This document shows positions 1 through 7,550 of a stretch of 37,610 bases of DNA, piece after piece. Below the pieces are notes generated by a model that saw only the letters and a program-made list of their open reading frames with translations, was not told the origin of the DNA and made no database searches. Every line of letters begins with the position of its first letter. Position 1 is the stretch's first letter. The stretch comes from Planctomycetota bacterium (lineage in GTDB: Bacteria; Planctomycetota; Phycisphaerae; WQYP01), in the NCBI GenBank assembly GCA_021785435.1, contig JAJYFE010000026.1:1-37610 (forward strand), read 5' to 3'. A program made the translations under genes and the position numbers.

Positions 1-55
1 GCCACCGCGCCTTTCGCGGTGGTGGCGTTCCGCGGCGCGGCCACACCTGCCACCA

Positions 56-292
56 CTTATGTTTCGGGTACTTCGGCCGCCGCCATTCACCGGGTCGCCG
101 CGGGCGACTCGCCAAAGCTCGCCGGTCTGCGAGTCACCCCCTGGCGACCTGCCCGCCCACTGGTCGCCGAGGAGCGCGACTCGACGAAGTCCTGCTCGCC
201 CGCTGGCGGGCGAGCGGGGTGCCCCGAAGGCCAGTGCTTGGGTTCGGTGGCAGGGCTGGCGTTCTTTCTCCCACCCGAAAGTTATCGCTGGA
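56..292 (+). repeat. Dispersed repeat, copy 1 of an inverted pair
   Basis: This stretch holds blocks that reappear in reverse complement at about 25779-25910. Shared blocks include the run TTCACCGGGTCGCCG, the GGCGACTCG core, the AAGGCC(A/G)GTGCTT block, GGGTTCGGTGG, and a final TTCTTTCTCC-type block followed by CCCGAAA. Between the halves this copy carries about 100 bp of extra GTCGCC- and GCGAGC-rich sequence that the other copy lacks. No protein of known type is encoded; the short open frames across it look incidental. Positions 1-55 hold nothing I recognise. Confidence 0.7.
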
Positions 293-312
293 CCCAGCGG
301 TAGAATGGCGGA

Positions 313-478
313 ATGTTGTTAAAAGGCGGCCCCGTGGGCATCCGGCTGCGCATCGACCGCGGTCGGCTGCGCGAACTCAGCGCGCTGGCGCGTGCGGGAA
401 GTTGCCGTCTTCGGGTCGGCGCGGCGCAAGGATTTTCGACACGACAGCAAGGTTGACCTGCTCGTAACCGACCGTAAT
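313..478 (+). pseudogene. Remnant of an MNT-type minimal nucleotidyltransferase
   Basis: From an ATG at 313 one frame reads IDRGRLRELSALARA, the usual start of minimal nucleotidyltransferases (antitoxin half of HEPN/MNT pairs). Near 385-395 the similarity jumps to the next frame, which reads VREVAVFGSARRKDFRHDSK followed by VDLLV. This matches the family pattern FGSxxRxDxxxDSDxDLLV. Two lesions are visible: the frameshift, and a Lys in place of the first Asp of the metal-binding DxD pair (DSKVD instead of DSDxD). The rest of the domain and any HEPN partner are absent. The second frame stays open into the downstream binding-protein gene, so an automatic caller may fuse them. I read it as a decayed fragment. 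Confidence 0.65.
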
Positions 479-508
479 GATAATGACGCTCAAGCGGCGG
501 GTGAATTT

Positions 509-1918
509 GTGCGAAACAAATCGTTACAGGCTCGACTGCGTGCGGTGAGCGCCTCAGGGCCCTTCGGCCTGCTGCTGGTTTTGGCCGCCTGGCTGGGCGG
601 CTGCGCCCGGGCTAAGCCGGCCCCACCGCGACGCGGTTTCACCGTCATCTCCTTCTGGGAGCCTTATGGGGGCAGAGCCAAAGTCCGGCTGCAGGAAATT
701 GTGGATGAGTTTGAGCGCGCCTATCCGCGCATCCACGTGCAGGTATCCTATGCGGCCAACAATCTGACCAGCAGTCAGAAACTGTTCCTGGCGATCGCCG
801 GCGGTGTGCCGCCGGACGTGACGGTTGTCGACGGGCAACAAACCACCGAGTGGGCCGCGCGCGGGGCGCTGGAAAATCTGACCAGACCGGTGCGCCGCGC
901 CGGCATTTCCGGGAAAGATTTTTGGACGCCGCGCTGGCAGGAAAGCGTCTTTGCCGGGCGGGTTTGGGCGTTGCCGTGGGGGGCGGATCCCAATTTCGCG
1001 CTGGCCTGGAATAAGCGGCTTTTCCGGCAGGCAGGCCTGGATCCTGACCAGCCGCCCCGCACCATGGCGCAATTACAGGCGGATATGCGCCGGTTGACGG
1101 TCATTCGGCCCGACGGACGGATTGTGCGCCTGGGCCTGATTCCCTGGGAATACGGCAGTGCCAATTCGCTGTTCACCTGGGCCTATGCCTTCGGGGGAAA
1201 TTTTTATGATCCGCCGCGGGGCCGGCATATGATTGGCCGCGTGACCATTAATAATCCGCGCAACATCGAAGCCCTGCGCTGGATGGCCCATTATGCCAGG
1301 CGTTACGGCATCAGCCACGTGGCCGCCTTTCAGTCGAATTTCATCGGCGCGGCTGCGAATCCTTTTTACACCGGGCAGATCGCCATGACCTTGCTGTACA
1401 TTGAACAATATTCGCAGCTGAAGCGTTATGCCCCGACGCTGGACTACGGGCTGGGCTTTATCCCGGCCGGTCCACATGGGCATTATCCGACTGGTTGGCT
1501 GGGTGGCTGGTCGCTGGCGGTTCCGAAGGGAGCGCGCTATCCCCGCGCTGCTTTCGAATTCATCCGCTGGATGTGCGCTTCCTCCGCGGGCACATTGGCG
1601 TATGGCCAGGATATGGCGATGTTTCCGGCGTATCGGTACAGCCCCTATTTCCAGGCGATCCGCCATAATAAGCATTTGATGGTCTTCTACCGGATTGTTT
1701 CCCAGAGTCGGCACGCCCGGTCGCTGACCCCGGTGAACGGGTACCTGATGGATTTATTGCATCGCGCCGGCCAGCAGGTATTTTACAACCATCAGAGCGC
1801 TAAGCGCGAATTGGACAAGGTCAACCGGACGATTAAGCAGCGTCTGGCCCAGGTGGTTCGCGCCGCCCGGCGGCGGTTGCGGCGGCACACCACGGGCGCT
1901 CGCGCACGAAGGGAATAG
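509..1918 (+). CDS. Carbohydrate ABC transporter substrate-binding lipoprotein (family 1)
   Basis: Extracellular solute-binding protein of about 469 residues that should capture a sugar or oligosaccharide outside the membrane and deliver it to the two permeases downstream. The N-terminus has a basic n-region, a hydrophobic stretch (LLLVLAAWL) and a lipobox LGGC, so the mature protein is lipid-anchored. Family features include a mature start with FTVISFWEPYGG, an N-lobe block ending PPDVTVVDG, the hinge-region GRVWALPWGADPN, and a C-terminal GGWSLAVPKGAR block. I chose the GTG at 509 because it puts a short basic segment before the signal peptide. The frame is open further upstream to a GTG at 392, but that part encodes the nucleotidyltransferase remnant. 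The substrate cannot be told from sequence. The C-terminus is Arg-rich (RAARRRLRR). Confidence 0.85.
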   Translation: MRNKSLQARLRAVSASGPFGLLLVLAAWLGGCARAKPAPPRRGFTVISFWEPYGGRAKVRLQEIVDEFERAYPRIHVQVSYAANNLTSSQKLFLAIAGGVPPDVTVVDGQQTTEWAARGALENLTRPVRRAGISGKDFWTPRWQESVFAGRVWALPWGADPNFALAWNKRLFRQAGLDPDQPPRTMAQLQADMRRLTVIRPDGRIVRLGLIPWEYGSANSLFTWAYAFGGNFYDPPRGRHMIGRVTINNPRNIEALRWMAHYARRYGISHVAAFQSNFIGAAANPFYTGQIAMTLLYIEQYSQLKRYAPTLDYGLGFIPAGPHGHYPTGWLGGWSLAVPKGARYPRAAFEFIRWMCASSAGTLAYGQDMAMFPAYRYSPYFQAIRHNKHLMVFYRIVSQSRHARSLTPVNGYLMDLLHRAGQQVFYNHQSAKRELDKVNRTIKQRLAQVVRAARRRLRRHTTGARARRE

Positions 1919-1920
1919 GG

Positions 1921-1931
1921 AACCGTTCACG
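1921..1931. repeat. CGTGAACGGTT motif, copy 1
   Basis: AACCGTTCACG just after the binding-protein stop codon. The same core is found at 4329-4343 and 9548-9562, all inside the sugar-catabolic region. It could be a small dispersed repeat or a regulator site; the sequence does not decide. Confidence 0.35.
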
Positions 1932-1989
1932 AGTTTCACCTGACCCTGCGCTTATCCGACAAGTATCGGAAGGGCCAAGGGGGGGGTAT

Positions 1990-2148
1990 CTTACCGGGGC
2001 GAGTCGCCCGTGGCGCCCCGCGGTATTTGTTTCATAACCCCAAGGTCGCCGTGGGCGACTAAACCGCAACGCGGGGTAAGGGCGGGCGACGTCAACCCTG
2101 GCCCGTCGCTGGAGTTTACCCCGGCGGCGCCGGGACTCCGGGCTATGA
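1990..2148. repeat. Nested inverted-repeat element between binding protein and permease
   Basis: An outer pair of arms (TCTTACCGGGGC near 1989-2000 and GCGGGGTAAG at 2071-2080) encloses an inner pair (AGTCGCCCGTGGCG at 2002-2015 and CGCCGTGGGCGACT at 2047-2060), so the transcript could fold into a long hairpin. It is followed by the block CTCCGGGCTATGAA, near-identical to the right end of the element at 18362-18479. The stretch lies in the 262-bp gap inside the ABC operon. It could reduce read-through or stabilise the upstream mRNA; that is inference. Confidence 0.6.
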
Positions 2149-2180
2149 AGAGTATAAGTTCGGTATTTTCGGAGCGGGAT

Positions 2181-3101
2181 ATGACCGACGATGACCCGGT
2201 GACGGTGAATGTGGCGAGGAACGCCCGCCTGCGCCGCTGGCCGGTGGGCCTGGCCTTTTCTTTGCCGCTGGTGATCGGTCTGCTGATGTTCACCGCCTAC
2301 CCGGTGGGCATGTCGTTGTACTACAGTCTGTGCAGCTATCCCATATTCTCACCGCCCCGCCTGATTGGTTGGGCGAATTACCAGGAACTACTGCGCGATC
2401 CGCGGTTTTGGTTGTCGCTCTGGAATACGTTTTACTACGCCATGGCGGCCGTGCCGCTGGGCATGGTGGCCGGTTTGCTGCTGGCCCTGCTGTTGAATCT
2501 GAAGGTCAAAGGGTTGGCGTTTTACCGTACGCTGTTTTTTCTGCCGACCGTCGTGCCGCTGGTGGCATCCTGCGTGCTGTGGAATCAGATTCTCAACCCT
2601 CAACAGGGCCTGATCAATGAGGGGTTGCGTTTCCTCGGTTTGCCGGCCGCCTGGACGCCGGGCTGGCTGACCAGCGAAACCTGGTCCAAGCCGGCGCTTA
2701 TTCTGATGTCGCTGTGGGGCTGTGGCGGCGGCATGGTTCTGTATTTGGCGGCCCTGCAGGATGTGCCGCAGGAATTATATGAGGCCGCGGCGTTGGATGG
2801 CGCCCGGGCCTGGCATCGTCTCTGGTACGTCACCTTGCCGATGATTTCGCCGGTGCTGTTGTTCACCGGCATTATGGGGTTGATCGGGGCGGTGCAGGTA
2901 TTCGCCCAGGCGTTCATTATGACCGGCGGCGGGCCGGCGGAAAGCACCCTGTTTTACTCCTTGAAACTATTTGACACCGCGTTTACGGAATTCCGGTTGG
3001 GCTATGCCTCGGCCATGGCCTGGGTGATGTTTGTATTCATTCTGCTGGCGACGCTGGCCGTAATGAAACTGTCCAACCGTTTTGTGTATTACCATACGTA
3101 G
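2181..3101 (+). CDS. Carbohydrate ABC transporter permease, MalF/UgpA type
   Basis: Inner-membrane permease of about 306 residues, one half of the channel of a carbohydrate uptake ABC transporter. Hydrophobic segments start at LAFSLPLVIGLLMFTAYPV. The cytoplasmic EAA loop that contacts the ATPase is intact near residues 198-215 (EAAALDGARAWHRLWYVTLP), with conserved EAA, DGA and the closing Pro. I chose the ATG at 2181 because GGAG lies 7 nt upstream. The open frame extends back to 2010, but that part is repeat sequence. Its partners are the lipoprotein upstream and the second permease downstream. No ATP-binding subunit is encoded nearby, so the complex probably uses a shared MsmK/UgpC-type ATPase from elsewhere. 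Confidence 0.9.
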   Translation: MTDDDPVTVNVARNARLRRWPVGLAFSLPLVIGLLMFTAYPVGMSLYYSLCSYPIFSPPRLIGWANYQELLRDPRFWLSLWNTFYYAMAAVPLGMVAGLLLALLLNLKVKGLAFYRTLFFLPTVVPLVASCVLWNQILNPQQGLINEGLRFLGLPAAWTPGWLTSETWSKPALILMSLWGCGGGMVLYLAALQDVPQELYEAAALDGARAWHRLWYVTLPMISPVLLFTGIMGLIGAVQVFAQAFIMTGGGPAESTLFYSLKLFDTAFTEFRLGYASAMAWVMFVFILLATLAVMKLSNRFVYYHT

Positions 3102-3206
3102 GTGGCCCGAAGGCCCACGATGCGAGGGCCCGCCCCTGTTGCCGCTCCGGCTCGGGTTGGAGCGAAAGCAAGAGCAGGATAGACAGCGCCGGCGGGGGCC
3201 CGGCAT

Positions 3207-3232
3207 AATCGAAAATTGGAAATCGGAAATCG
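3207..3232. repeat. GAAAATTGGAAATCGGAAATCG-type motif
   Basis: A low-complexity A-rich stretch with three related units (GAAAATTG, GAAATCGG, GAAATCG) in GC-rich DNA, between the two permease genes. Related motifs occur at about 17171-17227, in reverse at 18288-18303, and in reverse at 30585-30604. I read it as a short dispersed repeat. Confidence 0.45.
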
Positions 3233-3248
3233 TAAGCGGAGCGGAAGC

Positions 3249-4229
3249 GTGCAGCGTGATAAGCGTCGTTTTCTTCACGTTATTGTGGCCCAGGCGGTCT
3301 TGATGGCGCTGTCGCTGGTGTTCGCGTTGCCTTTTATTTGGATGCTCAGCACCTCGCTGAAGGTTCCGGACCATATTCAAAGCGACAGCGTGGATCCCAT
3401 TCCCAAAGCCTGGTTCCTGCCCCGGCACGGGCGCCTGGTGCGCGTTCGGCCGCTGGGGATCAAGCAGGGCCGCCTGGTGGTGCAGTGGCGCGGCGGTGCG
3501 GAGAAGGGCAAAACCGTACCCATCGCACCGCGGCGACTTCTAAGCCGTCCCTATCTGGATTGGCGCAACTATGTGGAAGGTTTCCAGGAGTTTCCGTTCC
3601 TGCGATATCTGGGCAACACCCTGGTGATCTGCGCCTTGTCCGTTCTCGGCACGGTGCTGAGTTGTTCGCTGGTGGCGTATGGCTTGGCGTGTGTGCCCTG
3701 GAAAGGGCGGGAAACCCTGTTCTGGGTGATGTTGAGCACCATGATGATTCCCGGTCAGGTAACCATGATTCCGTTGTTCATCCTGTTCCGGCATCTGGGG
3801 TGGATCAACACCATTTTGCCGCTGGTGGTTCCGGCCTTTTTCGGCAACGCCTTTTTTATCTTTCTGTTGCGGCAATTTTATCGCGGTATTCCCGTGTCGC
3901 TGCTGGAGGCGGCGCGGGTGGACGGGGCCGGCGATCTGCGCATCTGGGCGCGGATTGTGGCGCCCTTGTCCAAACCAGCCCTGCTGATGGTGGCCCTGTT
4001 CACGTTCATCAATTCCTGGAATGATTTTTTAAATCCGCTGATTTATCTGCTCAATGACCGCAAGTACACGTTGTCCATCGGTCTGACCATGTTCCAGGGT
4101 CAATACAACACCGAATGGGGGCCGTTGATGGCGATGTCGCTGGTGATGGCGTTGCCGATTATCGTACTGTTTTTCCTGACGCAGAAGACATTCATCCAGG
4201 GCGTGAAACTCAGCGGCGTGAAAGGATAA
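3249..4229 (+). CDS. Carbohydrate ABC transporter permease, MalG/UgpE type
   Basis: Second membrane subunit of the sugar importer, about 326 residues. TM1 is at about residues 10-36 and is followed by the family's STSLK block. The EAA loop is EAARVDGAGDLRIWARIVAP, then the NSWNDFLNPLIYL segment typical of MalG-type permeases and a C-terminal KTFIQGVKLSGVKG tail. Between TM1 and the WRNYVEGF block lies an extra basic segment at about residues 58-100, which should sit on the periplasmic side; ordinary family members are shorter here. I prefer the GTG at 3249, with GGAG 7 nt upstream, over the TTG at 3216, which lies inside the A-rich repeat. It follows the first permease after a 147-bp gap. Confidence 0.9.
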   Translation: MQRDKRRFLHVIVAQAVLMALSLVFALPFIWMLSTSLKVPDHIQSDSVDPIPKAWFLPRHGRLVRVRPLGIKQGRLVVQWRGGAEKGKTVPIAPRRLLSRPYLDWRNYVEGFQEFPFLRYLGNTLVICALSVLGTVLSCSLVAYGLACVPWKGRETLFWVMLSTMMIPGQVTMIPLFILFRHLGWINTILPLVVPAFFGNAFFIFLLRQFYRGIPVSLLEAARVDGAGDLRIWARIVAPLSKPALLMVALFTFINSWNDFLNPLIYLLNDRKYTLSIGLTMFQGQYNTEWGPLMAMSLVMALPIIVLFFLTQKTFIQGVKLSGVKG

Positions 4230-4328
4230 GCGTTCCAAGGGCGGTTGAGGTTGTTCGGCCTGAAGCGGGAGGCCAACCTGGCGTGCCGCCTCGCGGAGAG
4301 CTTTCGGCACAGCCTGATTCCAGTGGAA

Positions 4329-4343
4329 GTAACCGTTCACGGA
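4329..4343. repeat. CGTGAACGGTT motif, copy 2
   Basis: GTAACCGTTCACGGA. Its reverse complement, TCCGTGAACGGTTAC, is identical over 15 bp to 9548-9562, and the 11-bp core is shared with 1921-1931. Confidence 0.4.
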
Positions 4344-4866
4344 TCGCGGCGCGTGGCGCGTCCCCATCCGCTGGATGCCGTCCGGAGCCGTCAGCCGTGG
4401 CGCGTGCAACAGAGGCCACGATGCGGCTCGCCGCCTCCTGAAGCCGCCCCGTTCGCCCCACCGCAGTGGCGCCCCCTGCCAAGGCCAGTCGCCGCCGCGC
4501 CTCCCGCCGCCGCCCCGTCAGGAGGCGGGCGGGCTTGGTCGGGTCGCCCACGGGTTTATTAGCGGCGATCTGGCGGGGCAGGCTGTCCGCGCTATCTGGC
4601 GGGCCCCCGAAAAATTGTCACAGCCGCGGGGGGGGGGCGAAAAATTTTGGGCAATCGTGGGCGTGGCGGAAGCCGGGTGCCGGGCCTTGGGCGCTGTCCC
4701 GCGGGCCGGGGTCCTTCGCACCGCCGATGGGGACATCGGCGGCTACAGGATGCCGGGACTCGAGGATCCCCGCCGGCGGCTGCGAATCCGCCCGCACCGG
4801 CTTACCTCGGACCGGCCGTTTGGAGATGTGCGCCGAGTTATTGACGGAGGGCGGTAGGTTGTGGTT

Positions 4867-4895
4867 TTGGTGCGGTCGGATGTCGGCGTTAAAAT
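4867..4895 (+). promoter_or_regulatory. Possible promoter of the catabolic operon
   Basis: TTGGTG, a 17-bp spacer, then TAAAAT. The -10 box matches the sigma70 consensus at five of six positions but the -35 box only at three. It lies about 90 bp before the first gene of the operon. Weakly supported. Confidence 0.3.
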
Positions 4896-4985
4896 GGGCC
4901 GGTCACGCGGCGTCACGGCGGCGGGTGCGGCTGCGTCGCCGGCCAAGGTGGATGGGGCTTGGGAAATAATAGTGGAGGAATTCCC

Positions 4986-6029
4986 ATGACGGTAAAAGAA
5001 CGAATTCGCCGTACGATTCGCGGTGAGCCGGTGGATCATCTGGCGGCCCAGCCCATGGTGATGATGTTCGCGTCCAAGCACGCGGGTATCCGGTTCATTG
5101 ATTACACCCGCGACGGGCTGAAGATGGCCGAAGCCCAACTCAAGACAGCAGAAGATTTCGGCCTGGATTGCCTGCTGACCTGTTCCGACCCGGCCCGCGA
5201 AGTGATCGATATTGCCGGGGAGGGCAGCGTGGATTGGTTCACCGACCAGGGGCCGGCGATCAACGAGGGCCGCGCCGCTTTAGCGGACAAGGCCCGGCTG
5301 CGGCAATTTAAACGGCCGGATCCGCTGGGCGGCGGCCGGATGCACGACCGGGTCAAGTCGATTGAGTTTATGCGCCGGCGGGCCGGGCCGGAGATGTCGA
5401 TTGTCGGCTGGGTGGAAGGGCCACTGGCGCTGGCGGCGGAATTGCGCGGGTTAAATACGATCATGATGGATTTTGTGGATGATCCGGCCTTCGTGCGCGA
5501 TCTTCTGGCCTTCACCGCCGATGTGGCCATCGCCTACGCCCCGGCCCAGATTGCCGCCGGAGCGGATACCATCGGCATGAGCGACGCGGCGGCCAGCATG
5601 ATGGGGCCGGCCTTGTATGCGGAGTTTCTTTGGCCCGAGCAAAAACGGGTGTTTGATTTTTTAAAAGAGCGCTTTCCGCAGGTGCTGCGCCGCCAGCACA
5701 TGTGCGGCAACACCACGGCGCTGGCGGCAAAAATGCGCGAATTGCCGGTGGACATCTACGAAATTGATTTTCCCGCCGATTTACGGCGTGTCCGCGCGGC
5801 CCTCGGTGCGGAACGCGTGATCTGTGGGAATGTCTCGACGATTACCGACTTGCTGGAAGGTACGCCGGAAACGGTGTATGCGGCCTGCCGCCGGTGCCAC
5901 GAAATCTGCGGGCGGTTCCACATCGTCGGCGGCGGCTGCGAGATCTCTCCGCTGACACCGCCGGAGAATCTCCGGGCCATGTTTGAATACGCGCGGCAAC
6001 ATCAGCCGGAGGAATACGTGGCCTGCTGA
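4986..6029 (+). CDS. Uroporphyrinogen decarboxylase-family protein (MtaA/CmuA-like methyltransferase fold)
   Basis: About 347 residues of the URO-D superfamily. It is more likely a corrinoid:thiol methyltransferase-like enzyme than a heme enzyme: it carries the zinc-ligand pattern His-x-Cys...Cys (HMCG with H238 and C240, then GGGCEI with C318), and it sits among sugar-catabolic genes. Other landmarks are an N-terminal RIRRTIRGEPVDHL, the family's usual start, and WVEGPLALAAELRG in the barrel. The ATG at 4986 has GGAGG 7 nt upstream, so the TTG at 4959 is unlikely. It is the first gene of the operon. URO-D-like proteins of unknown role are common in sugar operons of Planctomycetes and Thermotogae. 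The true substrate is not known; no corrinoid-binding protein gene is in the window. Confidence 0.85.
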   Translation: MTVKERIRRTIRGEPVDHLAAQPMVMMFASKHAGIRFIDYTRDGLKMAEAQLKTAEDFGLDCLLTCSDPAREVIDIAGEGSVDWFTDQGPAINEGRAALADKARLRQFKRPDPLGGGRMHDRVKSIEFMRRRAGPEMSIVGWVEGPLALAAELRGLNTIMMDFVDDPAFVRDLLAFTADVAIAYAPAQIAAGADTIGMSDAAASMMGPALYAEFLWPEQKRVFDFLKERFPQVLRRQHMCGNTTALAAKMRELPVDIYEIDFPADLRRVRAALGAERVICGNVSTITDLLEGTPETVYAACRRCHEICGRFHIVGGGCEISPLTPPENLRAMFEYARQHQPEEYVAC

Positions 6030-6062
6030 TGAATGCTACAATAACAGGCTGCGAGGTGAGCC

Positions 6063-6365
6063 ATGCGTGATACAATCGACACCACGTGGGACGAACTACC
6101 GGAAGTTCTGCGGCAAAGAGTGCGGCGGCGGGGAGCGGGGGCGCGCCGCCACCACGTCAGGGGGTTCATCGTCCGATCCAAGGACGAGCACGCCGTGCTC
6201 CTGGCGGAACTGGGAGAGCGGCCGGCCGTGTCGGCGGTGCAAGCCTCTCAATGGACGCGCCGTCTGAAGGTTTGGGCTGAAAGCCATCCCCGCCTGCCTC
6301 ACGAAGTGGACGATAGCCGGGATACAATTTATTTGGAGGCCGTTCGTGATCTTAGCGGACACTAA
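6063..6365 (+). CDS. Putative antitoxin partner of a PIN toxin
   Basis: A 100-residue protein that I do not recognise by family. It is charged, has a basic central part (RQRVRRRGAGARRHHVRG) and an acidic C-terminal region, and starts at an ATG preceded by GAGGTGA. It overlaps the downstream PIN-domain gene by 20 bp. That position, size and overlap are typical of the antitoxin in type II toxin-antitoxin pairs, and this is the only basis for the call. No clear ribbon-helix-helix or AbrB motif is visible. Confidence 0.5.
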   Translation: MRDTIDTTWDELPEVLRQRVRRRGAGARRHHVRGFIVRSKDEHAVLLAELGERPAVSAVQASQWTRRLKVWAESHPRLPHEVDDSRDTIYLEAVRDLSGH

Positions 6366-6804
6366 CGTCCTGGCACGCCTGATTCAACCCGCACACCGTC
6401 ATCCTCAAGCCGCCGTGGGTTCCGTCTCCCGGCCGGCCGTGGAGGAGGGCGAGGAGTTTGCGGTTAGTCTCCACAGCCTATACGAGCTGTACTTTATTAT
6501 GACCAAGCCGGTTGCCAGCAACGGCTTTGGATACGCCGCGAAACGGGCCTGTGCCGAGATGGCCGCCCTGGAGACCTTATTCCAATTGCTTCCTGAAACG
6601 TCAACCGCCTATCAAACCTGGAAGGGGCTTCTCGAGAAGTATGGCCCAGTCAACCGGCGCTGCTTCGACGCCAAACTTGTTGCCAATATGATGGAGAACG
6701 GGATTCGCCGAATTCTGACGTTCAACGATCACGACTTTAGGGGCTTCGCCGAGATCGCGACGCTTAATCCATTTGACCGCCTTGGCGTCAGGCGTGTGCC
6801 GTGA
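6346..6804 (+). CDS. PIN-domain ribonuclease toxin (VapC-like)
   Basis: A 152-residue PIN-domain protein, probably a metal-dependent RNase acting as a toxin. The acidic active-site residues are all present: D5 in ILADTNVLARL, E47 in HSLYELY, D108 in CFDAKLVA and D128/D130 in FNDHDF. It starts at GTG 6346 with GGAGG 6 nt upstream and overlaps the putative antitoxin gene. The cassette is inside the sugar operon and has the same orientation, so it may be co-transcribed with it. The catalytic set looks intact, so the toxin may be active. Confidence 0.85.
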   Translation: MILADTNVLARLIQPAHRHPQAAVGSVSRPAVEEGEEFAVSLHSLYELYFIMTKPVASNGFGYAAKRACAEMAALETLFQLLPETSTAYQTWKGLLEKYGPVNRRCFDAKLVANMMENGIRRILTFNDHDFRGFAEIATLNPFDRLGVRRVP

Positions 6805-6836
6805 AGGCGCAACGGGGAATCCGCGGAGGAACCGCT

Positions 6837-7550
6837 ATGCTGTCGCCGATTGTTCAGATTTCGCTGGACCTGATTACGATTGATGAAGCCCTGGCCACCG
6901 CGGAGATGGCGCTGCGGGCCGGCGTGGACTGGCTGGAGGCCGGTACGCCCCTGATTATCGCCGAGGGTATGAACGGCGTCAGGGCGCTGCGGAGGCGCTT
7001 CCCGGAAACGCCCATCGTGGCGGACTTGAAAACCATGGATGGCGGCTACCTGGAAGCGGAAATGATGGCCCAGGCCGGGGCCACGCACGTGGTGGTGATG
7101 GCCCGCGCCCATGAGGAAACGATCCGCTGTGTGGTTAAGGCCGGACGCGACTACCAGGTCCAAGTGATGGGTGACAACCTGGCCTGCCCGGATATGGTGG
7201 CGGCGGCGAAGTACCTGGAGGACTTGGGCTGTGATTTTGTGATCCATCATATCGGCTATGATGAGCGCCGGGGCATTGCGGCGCGGGGAGAGCGCATGCC
7301 CAGTCCGCTGGACCGGCTGCGGGAGGTGGTGCAGGCGGTGCGGGTTCCGGTGCAGGCCGTCGGCGGCCTAACCGTCGATCAGGCCGTGCGGACGCCGGAA
7401 TACGGCGCGCCACTGGTGGTGCTGGGAGCGCCGCTGACCATCGACGCCGACGCCTTTAAAACCGCCAGCGGTAACGTGGAGGAGTCCTTGCGGATGATCT
7501 GCCGGAAAGTGCACGCGTATGGTCAACCTCGAGAGGGGATTAAACGATGA
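6837..7550 (+). CDS. Hexulose-6-phosphate synthase/KGPDC-family TIM barrel
   Basis: About 237 residues of the OMP-decarboxylase suprafamily. The signature metal/substrate motif is DLKTMDGGYLEAE with D63, K65 and D68, preceded by EAGTPLI. In 3-hexulose-6-phosphate synthases the equivalent segments read like ELGTPLI and DMKTMDAG, while 3-keto-L-gulonate-6-phosphate decarboxylases have DAKIADAG; the match here is closer to the synthase. That enzyme joins formaldehyde to ribulose 5-phosphate, or runs in reverse. The usual partner, a 6-phospho-3-hexuloisomerase (SIS domain), is not in the window, so other aldol or decarboxylase activities remain possible. The ATG at 6837 has GGAGG 7 nt upstream; a GTG at 6801 would overlap the PIN stop. 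The 3' end overlaps the dehydrogenase start (ATGA). Confidence 0.8.
   Translation: MLSPIVQISLDLITIDEALATAEMALRAGVDWLEAGTPLIIAEGMNGVRALRRRFPETPIVADLKTMDGGYLEAEMMAQAGATHVVVMARAHEETIRCVVKAGRDYQVQVMGDNLACPDMVAAAKYLEDLGCDFVIHHIGYDERRGIAARGERMPSPLDRLREVVQAVRVPVQAVGGLTVDQAVRTPEYGAPLVVLGAPLTIDADAFKTASGNVEESLRMICRKVHAYGQPREGIKR

Larger units (their letters stand above)
4230..4985. other. 756-bp gap before the catabolic operon
   Basis: I recognise no convincing gene on either strand; the open frames are Arg/Pro/Gly-rich and resemble no family I know. It contains the CGTGAACGGTT motif at 4329-4343, a run of ten G at 4628-4637 flanked by two copies of CGAAAAATT (4608-4616 and 4638-4646), and a possible promoter at 4867-4895. 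It separates the importer from the catabolic genes, so the two could be transcribed separately. Confidence 0.6.

Noticed and set aside
4029..4409. Minus-strand frame before the catabolic operon as a gene
   Set aside because: It overlaps the permease antisense and has no recognisable domain or ribosome binding site.
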